Assembly: GCA_016867395.1 (NCBI GenBank) | Contig: VGJS01000007.1 | Span: forward strand, 1-64,000 | Direction of reading: 5' to 3' | Origin: Candidatus Handelsmanbacteria bacterium | GTDB lineage: Bacteria > Latescibacterota > UBA2968 > UBA8231 | DNA length: 64,000 nucleotides | In this document: piece by piece, positions 25,368 to 33,251 of the stretch | How the letters are laid out: each line of letters begins with the position of its first letter | Position numbering within the stretch: position 1 is the first letter of the stretch | Position numbers and translations under genes: made by a program | Notes under the pieces: generated by a model | What the model was told of the DNA's origin: nothing | Databases searched by the model: none | The model's input: the letters and a program-made list of their open reading frames with translations, nothing else

Positions 25368-26843
25368 ATGGAACCCCTGGTCGAATTGCGCGGCATCCAC
25401 AAGCAGTACCCCGGGGTCTACGCCCTCAAGGGGGTGGACTTCGACCTGCGGCCCGGCGAGGTACACGCCCTGGTGGGCGAGAACGGGGCCGGCAAATCCA
25501 CCCTGATCAAGATCCTGGCTGGGGCGGTCTCTTTCGAGCAGGGCGAGTACCGCATTGAGGGGAAGCCGGCGCAGATCCACTCGCCCCAGGACGCCATCCG
25601 GCGCGGGATCAGCGTGGTGTACCAGGAACTGGAACTGGCTCCCCGGCTCTCGGTGGCCGAGAACATCTTCTTCGGCCGCCTGCCCTCCCGCCGCGGCCGG
25701 GTGTTGTGGGCTCAGCTCTACCGCGACAGCGCCCTGGTCCTGGAGCAGGTGGGACTGGAGGTGGACCCGGAGACGGAGGTGGCGCGCCTGGGGATCGCCG
25801 CCCAGCAACTGGTAGAGATCGCCCGGGCCCTCTCCTGCCAGGCCAGGGTGCTGGTCATGGACGAGCCCACCTCGGCCCTGACCCCCTCGGAGATCAGCCG
25901 GCTCTTCGGCCTGGTGCGCCGGCTGCGCGAGCAGGGGACGGCCATCCTCTACGTCTCGCACAAGCTGCAGGAGATCTTCGCCCTGGCCGACCGGGTCACC
26001 GTGCTGCGCGACGGGGCGCGGGTGGCCACCTCAGGGGCGGGGGAATTGGACGAGGCCCGGCTGATCGGCCTGATGGTGGGCCGGCCCCTGGGGGAGATGT
26101 TCAGCCGCAGGCACCGGCCCGGCGGGGCCCCGGCCCTGGAGGTGGAGGGGCTGAGCACCGCCAGGGTACGCGACATCTCCTTCCAGGTGAGGGCGGGGGA
26201 GATCGTCGGATTCTCGGGGTTGATGGGGGCGGGCCGCACCGAGGTGGCCAGGGGGGTGCTGGGGCTGGACCGGCGGCTGGCCGGAAGGGTGCGGGTGGGT
26301 GGGGAGGAACTGCCGCCCGATTCCTGCGCCGCAGCCCGCCGACTGGGATTGGGCCTGGTGCCGGAGGACCGGCGGGGGGAGGGGATCTTTCCGCAACTGG
26401 GGGTGGGCCACAACGCCAGCATCGCCGCCCTGGAGCAGTTCAGCCGGCGGGGGTGGATCGAGGGCGGTCGTGAGCGGGAGGCAGTGGCGGCGCAGGTGCG
26501 GCGGCTGGAGGTGCGCACCCCCTCGCTTGGGCAGCGCATCTCCCTCTTGAGCGGAGGCAACCAGCAGAAGGTGCTCATCGCCCGCTGGCTCTTGCGCCAG
26601 GCGCTGGTGGTGCTGGTGGTGGACGAGCCCACCCGGGGCATCGACGTGGGGGCCAGGGCTGAAATCTACCGCCTGCTGGACGAACTGGCCGGCCAGGGAT
26701 TGGGCCTGGTGGTGATCTCCTCGGAATTGCCCGAGCTTCTGGGCCTGTGCGACCGCATCCTGGTGATGAAGGGCGGCCGGATCACCGGCGCCCTCGAAAG
26801 GGCTGAGGCCACCCAGGAAAAACTCCTGGCCCTGGCCCTGTGA
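25368..26843 (+). CDS. sugar ABC ATPase with two nucleotide-binding domains, RbsA type
   Basis: A 491-residue double ATPase. In the first domain the Walker A is GENGAGKST (about 36-44), the signature region is replaced by IAAQQLVEIARAL as usual in this group, and Walker B is VLVMDEPTSAL. The second domain has the degenerate Walker A GLMGAGRTE, a normal LSGGNQQK signature and VLVVDEPTRGIDVG. This asymmetry is standard for RbsA-like proteins, so the enzyme looks intact. It couples ATP hydrolysis to uptake by the RbsC-type channel. One base separates it from the permease stop. Confidence 0.94.
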   Translation: MEPLVELRGIHKQYPGVYALKGVDFDLRPGEVHALVGENGAGKSTLIKILAGAVSFEQGEYRIEGKPAQIHSPQDAIRRGISVVYQELELAPRLSVAENIFFGRLPSRRGRVLWAQLYRDSALVLEQVGLEVDPETEVARLGIAAQQLVEIARALSCQARVLVMDEPTSALTPSEISRLFGLVRRLREQGTAILYVSHKLQEIFALADRVTVLRDGARVATSGAGELDEARLIGLMVGRPLGEMFSRRHRPGGAPALEVEGLSTARVRDISFQVRAGEIVGFSGLMGAGRTEVARGVLGLDRRLAGRVRVGGEELPPDSCAAARRLGLGLVPEDRRGEGIFPQLGVGHNASIAALEQFSRRGWIEGGREREAVAAQVRRLEVRTPSLGQRISLLSGGNQQKVLIARWLLRQALVVLVVDEPTRGIDVGARAEIYRLLDELAGQGLGLVVISSELPELLGLCDRILVMKGGRITGALERAEATQEKLLALAL

Positions 26844-26857
26844 AAGGAAGGGTCGAG

Positions 26858-27859
26858 ATGGGCGCAGCCGGCGCGGCGGCGTTGCTGAGCTTTGGCTGGG
26901 CCGGGGCGGTCCTGGCGGCCCAGGAGCCGGCTGGGGAGCAGGGGTCGCACCAGTGGGCCCGGTTCCTGGCCTGGCTCTTCCAGGTTTCCGCCGAGGATCT
27001 AGAGCGCAAGCTCCTGCGGGTGGCCGTCGCCCTGGGGGTGCTGCTGGGGGCCAAGCTGCTGATGGACCTGGTGCAGTGGGCCAGCCGCCGGCTGCTGCAC
27101 TCCCGCTGGGCGCCCCTGATGCTGCTCTTCGGAGGCCGCCAGCGCTCCATCACCCTCCAGACCCTCTTTATCAGCATCGCCCGCTACGTGGTCTACTTCA
27201 CGGCCCTGGGCTATATCCTCAGCCAGTTCGGCATCGACTACCGCGCATACATGGCCTCCCTTTCCCTGGTGGGGGTGGCCCTGGGCTTCGGCTCCCAGGG
27301 CCTGGTACAGGACGTGGTCACCGGATTTTTCATTCTTTTTGAGGACCAGTTCTCGGTGGGGGACATGGTGGAGATCAGCGGCCAGGTGGGGGTGGTGGAG
27401 GAGATCGGGCTGCGCACGGTGCGGCTGCGCAACTACCACGGGGCCCAGGTCATCTTCGCCAACCGCAACATCCCCCTGGTGGCCCGCTACCGCAAGGGGG
27501 CCGTGGAGGTGGGAGTGGACGTGGCCCTGGCGGACCCCTCCAGGGAGGAAGAGGCCGGCCACCTGCTGGGGCGCTTGGGCGCGGAACTGGAGCGGCAGTT
27601 CCGCGAGGTGGTGATGGGCCCGCCCCAGGTCGAAGGGATGCGGCTGGAGACGGGGGAGAGTTTCGTGCGGCTGCGGGCCCGGATCTGGCCGGGCCAGCAG
27701 TGGGTGATCGACAACCAACTGGTGCCGCGCATCCAGGAACTCTTTGCCCGCGAGGGGCTGGAGATCCCGGCGGGCCGCGTGGCGGCCTTCTACCATTTTC
27801 CCGAGGAAACCACCCTACCCCAAAGCCTGCTGCCGGCATTTCTGCGGCGGGGGGCCTGA
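26858..27859 (+). CDS. MscS-family small-conductance mechanosensitive channel
   Basis: A 333-residue channel. It begins with a hydrophobic segment (ALLSFGWAGAVLAA), then two spans near 50-70 and 100-125, and the pore helix ASLSLVGVALGFGSQGLVQDVVTGFFILFEDQF at about 130-162, which contains the glycine/alanine pattern that lines MscS pores. The beta domain DQFSVGDMVEISGQVGVVEEIGLRTVRLR follows, then the mixed C-terminal domain. The ATG at 26858 has GGAAGGG before it; a GTG at 26840 overlaps the ATPase stop. Its place in the importer operon suggests relief of turgor when solute is taken up, which is an inference. Confidence 0.88.
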   Translation: MGAAGAAALLSFGWAGAVLAAQEPAGEQGSHQWARFLAWLFQVSAEDLERKLLRVAVALGVLLGAKLLMDLVQWASRRLLHSRWAPLMLLFGGRQRSITLQTLFISIARYVVYFTALGYILSQFGIDYRAYMASLSLVGVALGFGSQGLVQDVVTGFFILFEDQFSVGDMVEISGQVGVVEEIGLRTVRLRNYHGAQVIFANRNIPLVARYRKGAVEVGVDVALADPSREEEAGHLLGRLGAELERQFREVVMGPPQVEGMRLETGESFVRLRARIWPGQQWVIDNQLVPRIQELFAREGLEIPAGRVAAFYHFPEETTLPQSLLPAFLRRGA

Positions 27860-27876
27860 AACCCAAGGAGCTCCTC

Positions 27877-28602
27877 ATGGACAAACGCCACTGGCTGGAC
27901 TGCCCGGCCACCCTGAGCCACGGCAGCATCATCCAGCGGGTGATCTTCACCCGCCAGGTCCCCCAGGCCCCGCAGGGGGGGGGAATCCTGCGCTTCGTCG
28001 AAAGCTTCGCGCGCGGGTACCTGGAGCCGGGCGCCGCCTCGACCCCCCAGGCCAACAAAGGGTTGCAGGAGATTTACTTCGTGGCCTCGGGTTCGGGCCT
28101 GCTGCTGGCCGGCAAGCAGAAGCATAACCTGCGCGAGGGGGACGGGATCATCGTCCCGCCGGGGGTGGAGTTCAGTTTCGCCAACGACGGGGCCGAGCCC
28201 CTGGAACTGCTGATCCTGGTCGAGGCAGTGCCCAAGGGGGTCAAGCCCAAGCTGCGCCGGCCCCTGGTCCGCAACTTCGTCGAGAACGGCATGGGCCAGG
28301 GCCACTGGGCTCACCTGGTTCACAAGGTCTTCGACCGCAGCGACGGCCTGCTGGCCCTGCACACCGTCCTCATCGTGCGCATCGAGGCCATGCAGCCGGC
28401 CGACACCCACGGGCACAAGTCCGACATGGACGAGGTGTGGTACATGTGGCGGGGCCAGGGGGTGCACGTGGTCAGCCAGGAGGTGTGTGTCCAGACCCCG
28501 GGCACCGCGGTCTCAGTGTGCCCCTCTGATCCGGGGCACTCGCTGATCAACCACACCAGCGAGCCCTTGCAGGTCTTCTACTTCGCCCGCCATCCTCAGT
28601 GA
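27877..28602 (+). CDS. bicupin domain protein
   Basis: A 241-residue protein with two cupin barrels. The first has LQEIYFVASGSGLLLAGKQKHNLREGDGIIVPPGVEFSFAN at about 64-105 and lacks a full set of His ligands. The second has ADTHGHKSDMDEVWYMWRGQG around 170-190 and CPSDPGHSLINHTSEPLQVFYF near the end, giving a complete His-His-Glu-His type metal site. It could be a sugar isomerase or a dioxygenase-like enzyme; the substrate cannot be named. AAGGAG precedes the ATG, 17 bases after the MscS stop. Its last seven bases overlap the end of the convergent gene. Confidence 0.75.
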   Translation: MDKRHWLDCPATLSHGSIIQRVIFTRQVPQAPQGGGILRFVESFARGYLEPGAASTPQANKGLQEIYFVASGSGLLLAGKQKHNLREGDGIIVPPGVEFSFANDGAEPLELLILVEAVPKGVKPKLRRPLVRNFVENGMGQGHWAHLVHKVFDRSDGLLALHTVLIVRIEAMQPADTHGHKSDMDEVWYMWRGQGVHVVSQEVCVQTPGTAVSVCPSDPGHSLINHTSEPLQVFYFARHPQ

Positions 28603-29216
28603 GCCGTCAGCGCCCGGATGGCCGCGTCGGCGGGGCTGAGGTGGGGGATGGAGAGGCGCAGGAAGGTTTCTAGAAGCTGGGCGGGGGACAGGTCCGAGGT
28701 GTCGATCTCGAACTTCCGCCTGATCCACGAGTGGCGGTACTCCTGGGCAAAGTGGGCGAGGACGGCCTCCACGTCACCGGAGGGGACCAGTTGGTGGGGA
28801 TGGGGCTGGGCGGCCATGCGACTGCGGATCACCTCGGGCCGGGCTTTGAGGTGGACCAGGAGGGTGTCCTCGGGCATGTCGGGTTCGTATTCGCGGATCT
28901 CGATATGGAGGCCGGGGTAGTAGTAACGTGGGCCGTAGACCATCTCCTCGATGTGAAAGCCGCCCAGCAGGATGTGCTGGTAGCGGTGCAGCAGGCGCAC
29001 GTGGTAGACGATCTGGAAGCGCTGGAAGCGCTCCTTGATGGCCGGCAGCATGGCGAGCATGGCCTGCTGCTCTTCCTGGTTGAGGTGGTAGGCGTCCGGG
29101 ATGGTGAAGTGGTCGTCGAGGTGGTGCTGGAAGCCCCACTCCATGCCCCAGGCGTCGAGGCTGTTGATCAAGGTGCTGACCCCGGTGTACTCGCAGCCGA
29201 CGGCGATGAGGCGCAC
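28596..29216 (-). CDS. P-loop kinase-like protein with altered Walker A
   Basis: A 206-residue protein that reads like a small nucleoside or nucleotide kinase. It opens with RLIAVGCEYTGVSTLINSL: this has the spacing of a Walker A (GxxxxGxST) but Val13 stands where the ATP-binding Lys should be. HLKARPEVIRSRM near 123-135 resembles the LID-region LxAxPxxxxxR motif of deoxynucleoside or thymidylate kinases, and ENSL-like ends are missing. It starts at GTG with GAGGAGA ahead. It stands alone between the bicupin gene (convergent, overlapping by seven bases) and the nitrilase. Catalytic activity is doubtful because of the missing Lys; the family itself is unnamed to me. Confidence 0.6.
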   Translation of the reverse strand: MRLIAVGCEYTGVSTLINSLDAWGMEWGFQHHLDDHFTIPDAYHLNQEEQQAMLAMLPAIKERFQRFQIVYHVRLLHRYQHILLGGFHIEEMVYGPRYYYPGLHIEIREYEPDMPEDTLLVHLKARPEVIRSRMAAQPHPHQLVPSGDVEAVLAHFAQEYRHSWIRRKFEIDTSDLSPAQLLETFLRLSIPHLSPADAAIRALTAH

Positions 29217-29257
29217 GGTGTTCTCCTCTGATGGTTGGACGCCGCCCTTAGGCGGCC

Positions 29258-30343
29258 TCAGGGTTTGAGTTTCTCCAGCCTTTCCCGCGACACCCTCGCT
29301 ATCCAGGTAGTGCCGAAGCGGTCGCCGAGTTCGGCGAAACGCTGGCGGGCGGCTTCGGTCTTGCCCCCTTTCAGCCAGCGGTCGGCCTCGTAGAAGGCGT
29401 CGGCCCCGGTGGTGGGGCCCTCGGCCATCAGGGCGGAGGCTTCGGCGATGGAGGGGACCGCGATGTGGCGCAGCTTGTCGAGGGCCGGCGGGCTGGGATC
29501 AGTAAGGATGGCGTAGGCCGCCGGATTGCGCTCGCGGAAGAGGCGGGCGCGGAAATCGCTGGTCAGGCCGCCGAGGGAATCGCCGGCCTCGCGGCCCCCG
29601 GCCAGGTCGATCTGGGCGGCGACGATGGTGTCCTGGGCCTTGCCGCCCTCGGCGAGGATCTCTCCCTTGGGCCCGATGACCATGCTGTTGCCGCCGCGGA
29701 AGGCCACCGCCAGGTAAATGAAGTTCTCGCTGGCCCGGGTGCTGAAGGCCGCCAAGTCGGCCTCGGGGACACCCATTGAGGCCCCGCCCAGGGTGAGATG
29801 GAAGACCAGGTCGGCCCCGGCCAGGGCCAGGGCCCGGGTGGTCTCGGGAAAGAGCAGGTCGTAGCAGATGCACAGGCCCACGGTGCCGACGCCGGGGACC
29901 TCGAAGACCGGGAAGTGGGTCCCCCGCCGGTGCCGGCTCTCGGCCAGGTTGGGCTGCACCTTGCGGTAGCGGCCGATCTCCTTGCCGTCGGGCCCCAGCA
30001 GGATGGCGGTGTTGTAGATGTCCTCCCCCTCGGCGCAGTCGTTGCAGCAGGCGATGGAAAGGTGATGGCGGGCGGCCACTGCGCCGAAGTTTTCGAGCAT
30101 GAGGGCCTCGGCCCGGCGCAGAAAGGCGTGGAGTTCCCCGGGGTTGCCGGCCTCCCACTCCAGGGTGCCCAGGGTGTCCTCGGGAAAGCCGATGATCCGG
30201 CAGCCCTGGCCGGCGGCCTCCTCGGCCAGGGCCCCCAACTCGCCGAGGTTCCGGCACACCTGCTCCAGGGCCTCGTCAAAAGAGAGTTTGTAGGAGAGGG
30301 TGCGGCGCTTGGGCTGGATGGCGGCGACGCGGATGGCGGGCAT
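29258..30343 (-). CDS. carbon-nitrogen hydrolase (nitrilase superfamily)
   Basis: A 361-residue cytoplasmic amidase-like enzyme with the catalytic Glu-Lys-Cys triad intact: GFPED (Glu55), RYRKVQP (Lys128) and LCICYDLLFPE (Cys160). HLTLGGA, STRASENFIYLAVAF and NSMVIGPKGEILAEG follow as in other superfamily members. It is longer than a typical amidase because of an extra C-terminal helical part (from about residue 300) rich in charged residues. GGAGGAG sits before the ATG, nine bases after the RraA stop. With the RraA gene it probably breaks down an amide or nitrile of a sugar-acid-like compound; this is inferred from position only. Confidence 0.88.
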   Translation of the reverse strand: MPAIRVAAIQPKRRTLSYKLSFDEALEQVCRNLGELGALAEEAAGQGCRIIGFPEDTLGTLEWEAGNPGELHAFLRRAEALMLENFGAVAARHHLSIACCNDCAEGEDIYNTAILLGPDGKEIGRYRKVQPNLAESRHRRGTHFPVFEVPGVGTVGLCICYDLLFPETTRALALAGADLVFHLTLGGASMGVPEADLAAFSTRASENFIYLAVAFRGGNSMVIGPKGEILAEGGKAQDTIVAAQIDLAGGREAGDSLGGLTSDFRARLFRERNPAAYAILTDPSPPALDKLRHIAVPSIAEASALMAEGPTTGADAFYEADRWLKGGKTEAARQRFAELGDRFGTTWIARVSRERLEKLKP

Positions 30344-30352
30344 GGGCTCCTC

Positions 30353-31234
30353 CTACCAGGTGCGTTCCTTGAGCAGATCCTGAATGGCCTCGCGGGGGAT
30401 GGGCAGGTCGTCGAGGTGCTCTTCGAGCCAGCGCGAGAAATCGGCCTCGATCTCGTCGGTCCAGCGGGTATCGATCTGGCCGGGGGTGTACTTGCCCTCG
30501 CGCAGCCGCTGCATCCCGAACATGTCGCGCAGGCGGATGACCTCCGAGGTGGTCACCACCTTCTCGGCCAGGTGGGGCGGGATGAAGATCACCCCCTCGC
30601 GCTTGCCCAGCACGATGTCCCCCGGCATGACGGTGGCCAGGCCCAGGCGCACCGGGCAGTTCATGCCCACCAGCATGATGGTGGGGGAGGCGTAGGAGGG
30701 GTGCCAGCCGCGCACGAAGCTGGCAAAGCCTTCGAGCTCTTCGATGCCCTCCAGGTCGCGCACCGCGGCGTCGTGGACCACCCCGTTGCCCGAGTTGGTG
30801 AGGATAGCGGTGGCCAGGTTGTCGCCGATCACCGGGCCCTCGGCGATCTTGCCGAAGACGTCGGCCACGTACACGTCGCCGGGCACCAGGGCGTCGATGG
30901 GCCAGGAGATCTGGTCGCCGACCTGGCCGGCTTGCTCTCCGCGCGCCTCCATCACCTGGCGCATATCGGGCCGGCGGGGCATGTACAGGGCGGTGAGGGC
31001 CCGGCCGCAGAGGACGCCGCCGGGGTGGGTGCACTGCCAGCCGCCCTCGTACTGGTGGTTGAAGCCGGCGCCGCGCAGGACCCCCCAGGCCTGGGTGATG
31101 GTCACGCCGCGCATGCGGGCGACGATGTCGTCGGGCACCCGGGGGCGGCCGTCGGGGAAGCGCTCCCCCTGCCATTCGGGGGTGTAGGCGGTCAGTTCCT
31201 CTGGGCTCAGGTTGAGCGGGGCGAATTTTTCCAT
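30353..31234 (-). CDS. RraA-family aldolase/decarboxylase-like protein
   Basis: A 293-residue member of the RraA family and the second in the window. Landmarks are WPIDALVPGDVYVADVFGKIAEGPVIGDN (about 110-138), TNSGNGVVHDAAVRDLEGIEEL (about 145-166) holding the substrate-binding Arg-Asp, and VMPGDIVLGKREGVIFIPPH (about 200-219). An N-terminal extension of about 90 residues precedes the core. The ATG at 31234 has GGAG upstream. It is the first gene of an operon with the nitrilase-type hydrolase. It differs greatly from the protein at 8713-9492, so substrates likely differ. Confidence 0.82.
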   Translation of the reverse strand: MEKFAPLNLSPEELTAYTPEWQGERFPDGRPRVPDDIVARMRGVTITQAWGVLRGAGFNHQYEGGWQCTHPGGVLCGRALTALYMPRRPDMRQVMEARGEQAGQVGDQISWPIDALVPGDVYVADVFGKIAEGPVIGDNLATAILTNSGNGVVHDAAVRDLEGIEELEGFASFVRGWHPSYASPTIMLVGMNCPVRLGLATVMPGDIVLGKREGVIFIPPHLAEKVVTTSEVIRLRDMFGMQRLREGKYTPGQIDTRWTDEIEADFSRWLEEHLDDLPIPREAIQDLLKERTW

Positions 31235-31253
31235 GGGGCTCCGTATCGTTTGA

Positions 31254-31281
31254 GGGCTGGCCTCCAACATAGGGCCAGCCC
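31254..31281 (-). other. strong hairpin before the RraA/nitrilase operon
   Basis: Nine-base arms GGGCTGGCC (31254-31262) and GGCCAGCCC (31273-31281) enclose a 10-base loop between the stop of the peptidase remnant and the RraA start. There is no T-run, so it may be a weak terminator or part of the leader. Confidence 0.4.
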
Positions 31282-31298
31282 GAGGAGGCATCAAGGGC

Positions 31299-31631
31299 TC
31301 AGCGCGGCCAGCACCGGCAGGTGACCCCGTAGCGCAAGACCTCCTCGAGGACCGTCAGTCCCACGTCGAGGATCTCGTCGAAGGTGAAAGGTTTCATCGC
31401 CAGGCCGCGGGGGAACTCGAAGATCAGGGGCAGGGCGCCGGTGTGGTGGTAGAGGGCGGTCTGGAAGTAGAAGCCGCCCTGGAGGGCGGTGCGGGTGCCC
31501 CCGCCGGGACGCAGGTCCTCGCGGCGGTGCCGGTCGGCGGCCAGGGCGGCCACCTGCACCTGGTGGAACTGGCAGACGGGCGACAGGTAGTGCTCAGGGG
31601 CGGTGAAGAAGGAGGGGTTGCGGATTTCCAT
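31299..31631 (-). pseudogene. C-terminal remnant of an M14-like zinc carboxypeptidase
   Basis: A 110-residue reading frame starting at an ATG with AGGAGA ahead. It contains GGFYFQTALYHHTGALPLIFEFPRGLA followed by FTFDEILDVGLTVLEEVLRYG in the second half. That order resembles the end of M14-type carboxypeptidases, where the catalytic Glu lies in the IFE strand and a closing helix follows. The zinc-binding HxxE...H part of the enzyme is not present upstream, where the sequence becomes non-coding. It is therefore probably a gene remnant, although the good ribosome site leaves open a small expressed protein. Confidence 0.5.
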
Positions 31632-31787
31632 GGCAGGTCTCCTGTCCCAGATAGGGGCGAGTGGAATATACCCCCGGAAGGCGGGCGGAAAAAGCCGCTC
31701 CGGAAGGCGGACTTGCTTAAGTTCTAGAGGAGGAGCGCCGGCGAGGACAGGAGCCGGTGCGCGAATCCTCAAACTGGAGGGGTGACG

Positions 31788-32252
31788 ATGAAAAGCATTA
31801 GCTTATTGCTGGCGCTGGGTGGCGGTCCGGTCCTGGCCGAGGAGGTATTGATGGCCATGAACATGCCCCAGACCATCGAGCAATCCCTGGCGGTGATGAA
31901 GCAGGCGATGCCGGCTCAGTTGGCGCAGATGAGCAAGGCAATGGGTGAGGACCCCCCCGAGATGCCGCAGCAGAACCAGCGGATGATGGAGGTCATGGCC
32001 GAGGAACTCAGTTGGGCAAAGATCAAGGACGACTACGTCGGCCTCTACGCCGCGACCTTCACCGCCGGCGAACTCAGGGGTTTGCTCGAATTCTACTGGT
32101 CTCCTGCCGGCCGCGCCTTCGTGGCCAAGCAGCCGGCGCTGATGCAGCACTCCATGGAGATCAACCAGAAACTGATGCTGCGCCTCATGCCCAAGCTGAA
32201 GGAGATCTACAAAAAGGACGCGGCTCAGGAACCAAAGCAAGAGCGGAAATGA
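31788..32252 (+). CDS. DUF2059-domain exported protein
   Basis: A 154-residue small protein with a short signal peptide (MKSISLLLALGGGPVLAEE). The rest is helical: QTIEQSLAVMKQAMPAQ, MMEVMAEELSWAKIKDDYVGLYAATFTAGELRGLLEFYWSPAGRAFVAKQPALMQHSM at about 65-125, which is the DUF2059 core with its conserved FTxxEL and FYxSPxGRxF patterns. The family is periplasmic and of unknown role. The ATG at 31788 follows GGAGG. It lies 22 bases before a DEDDh exonuclease gene. Confidence 0.82.
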   Translation: MKSISLLLALGGGPVLAEEVLMAMNMPQTIEQSLAVMKQAMPAQLAQMSKAMGEDPPEMPQQNQRMMEVMAEELSWAKIKDDYVGLYAATFTAGELRGLLEFYWSPAGRAFVAKQPALMQHSMEINQKLMLRLMPKLKEIYKKDAAQEPKQERK

Positions 32253-32274
32253 GTCCGTTCCAAAGAGGTAAAAC

Positions 32275-33177
32275 GTGAGGGCTGCCGACCCGGACCCGCG
32301 CGCCGCCGAACTCGAAGCCACCGGGGAGTACCGGGTCCTGCGCCGGCTGCCCCTGGTGCGCCAGTACCATCCCCCCGACGGGGTTCCCACCCTCACTGCC
32401 CTGGCGGTGGACGTGGAGACCACCGGCTTCGAGGCCCAACGCGACGCCATCATCCAGTTCGGTGGCATCCCCTTTGAGTACCACCCCCAGAGCGGGCGGA
32501 TCTACGCGGTCGGGGAGCCGGCGGTGTATTACGAGGATCCGGGCCGGCCCATTCCTCCGGAGATCACCGCCCTGACCGGCATCACCGACGGGGATGTGCG
32601 CGGCCAGCGCCTCGACGAGGGGGCCATCGCCTCCCTGCTGGGCAAAGCCGCCCTGGTCATCGCCCACAATGCCAGCTTCGACCGGCCCTTCCTCGAACGC
32701 CGGCTGCCCCTCTTTCGCGATCAGAGTTGGGCCTGCTCCCTGGAGGATGTGCCCTGGAAGGAGCGGGCGGGGTACTCGTCCCGGTCCCTGGAGTTTCTGC
32801 TCTACCAGCACTGCAAGGTCTTCTACGACGCCCACGCCGCCGACAGTGACTGCCGGGCCCTAATCCACGCCCTGGCCGCGCCCCTGCCCGACGGCGAGTT
32901 GCCGCTGCGCCTGCTCTTGGCGGCGGCGGGGAAGCGGCTGGCCCATATCTGGGCGGTGGAGGCCCCCTATGCGGCCAAGGACCTGCTCAAGGGCCGGCGC
33001 TACCGCTGGAACAACGGGGAGGACGGCCGGCCCAGGGCCTGGCACAAGGAGGTGGGGGAGGGGGAGCTCCCCGCCGAGGAGGAGTGGCTGGCCAGCCGGA
33101 TCTACGGGGGGAAGAAGGGGGTCTGGAAGGTGGAGTGGCTCGACGCCCGCAACCGTTTCCGCGAGCGGAGAGGGTGA
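32275..33177 (+). CDS. DEDDh 3'-5' exonuclease (DnaQ-like)
   Basis: A 300-residue exonuclease resembling the proofreading subunit of DNA polymerase III. The three Exo motifs are present: LAVDVETTGFE (Exo I, about 42-52), LVIAHNASFDRPFLE (Exo II, about 125-139) and YDAHAADSDCRALI (Exo III, about 183-196, His-x4-Asp). A C-terminal extension of about 100 residues, including a WNNGEDGRPRAWHKEV segment, is not part of the DnaQ core; it resembles the extra region of exonucleases that trim a DNA end outside the polymerase. The GTG start has AGAGG before it. It may share transcription with the DUF2059 gene. Confidence 0.85.
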   Translation: MRAADPDPRAAELEATGEYRVLRRLPLVRQYHPPDGVPTLTALAVDVETTGFEAQRDAIIQFGGIPFEYHPQSGRIYAVGEPAVYYEDPGRPIPPEITALTGITDGDVRGQRLDEGAIASLLGKAALVIAHNASFDRPFLERRLPLFRDQSWACSLEDVPWKERAGYSSRSLEFLLYQHCKVFYDAHAADSDCRALIHALAAPLPDGELPLRLLLAAAGKRLAHIWAVEAPYAAKDLLKGRRYRWNNGEDGRPRAWHKEVGEGELPAEEEWLASRIYGGKKGVWKVEWLDARNRFRERRG

Positions 33178-33251
33178 CTGCCCCCGGCTGGTTGTGGCCG
33201 GCTGCTTTGCGCCGTACCTTGGGGCAGACCTGAAAAGGGAGAAGTGCTGGC

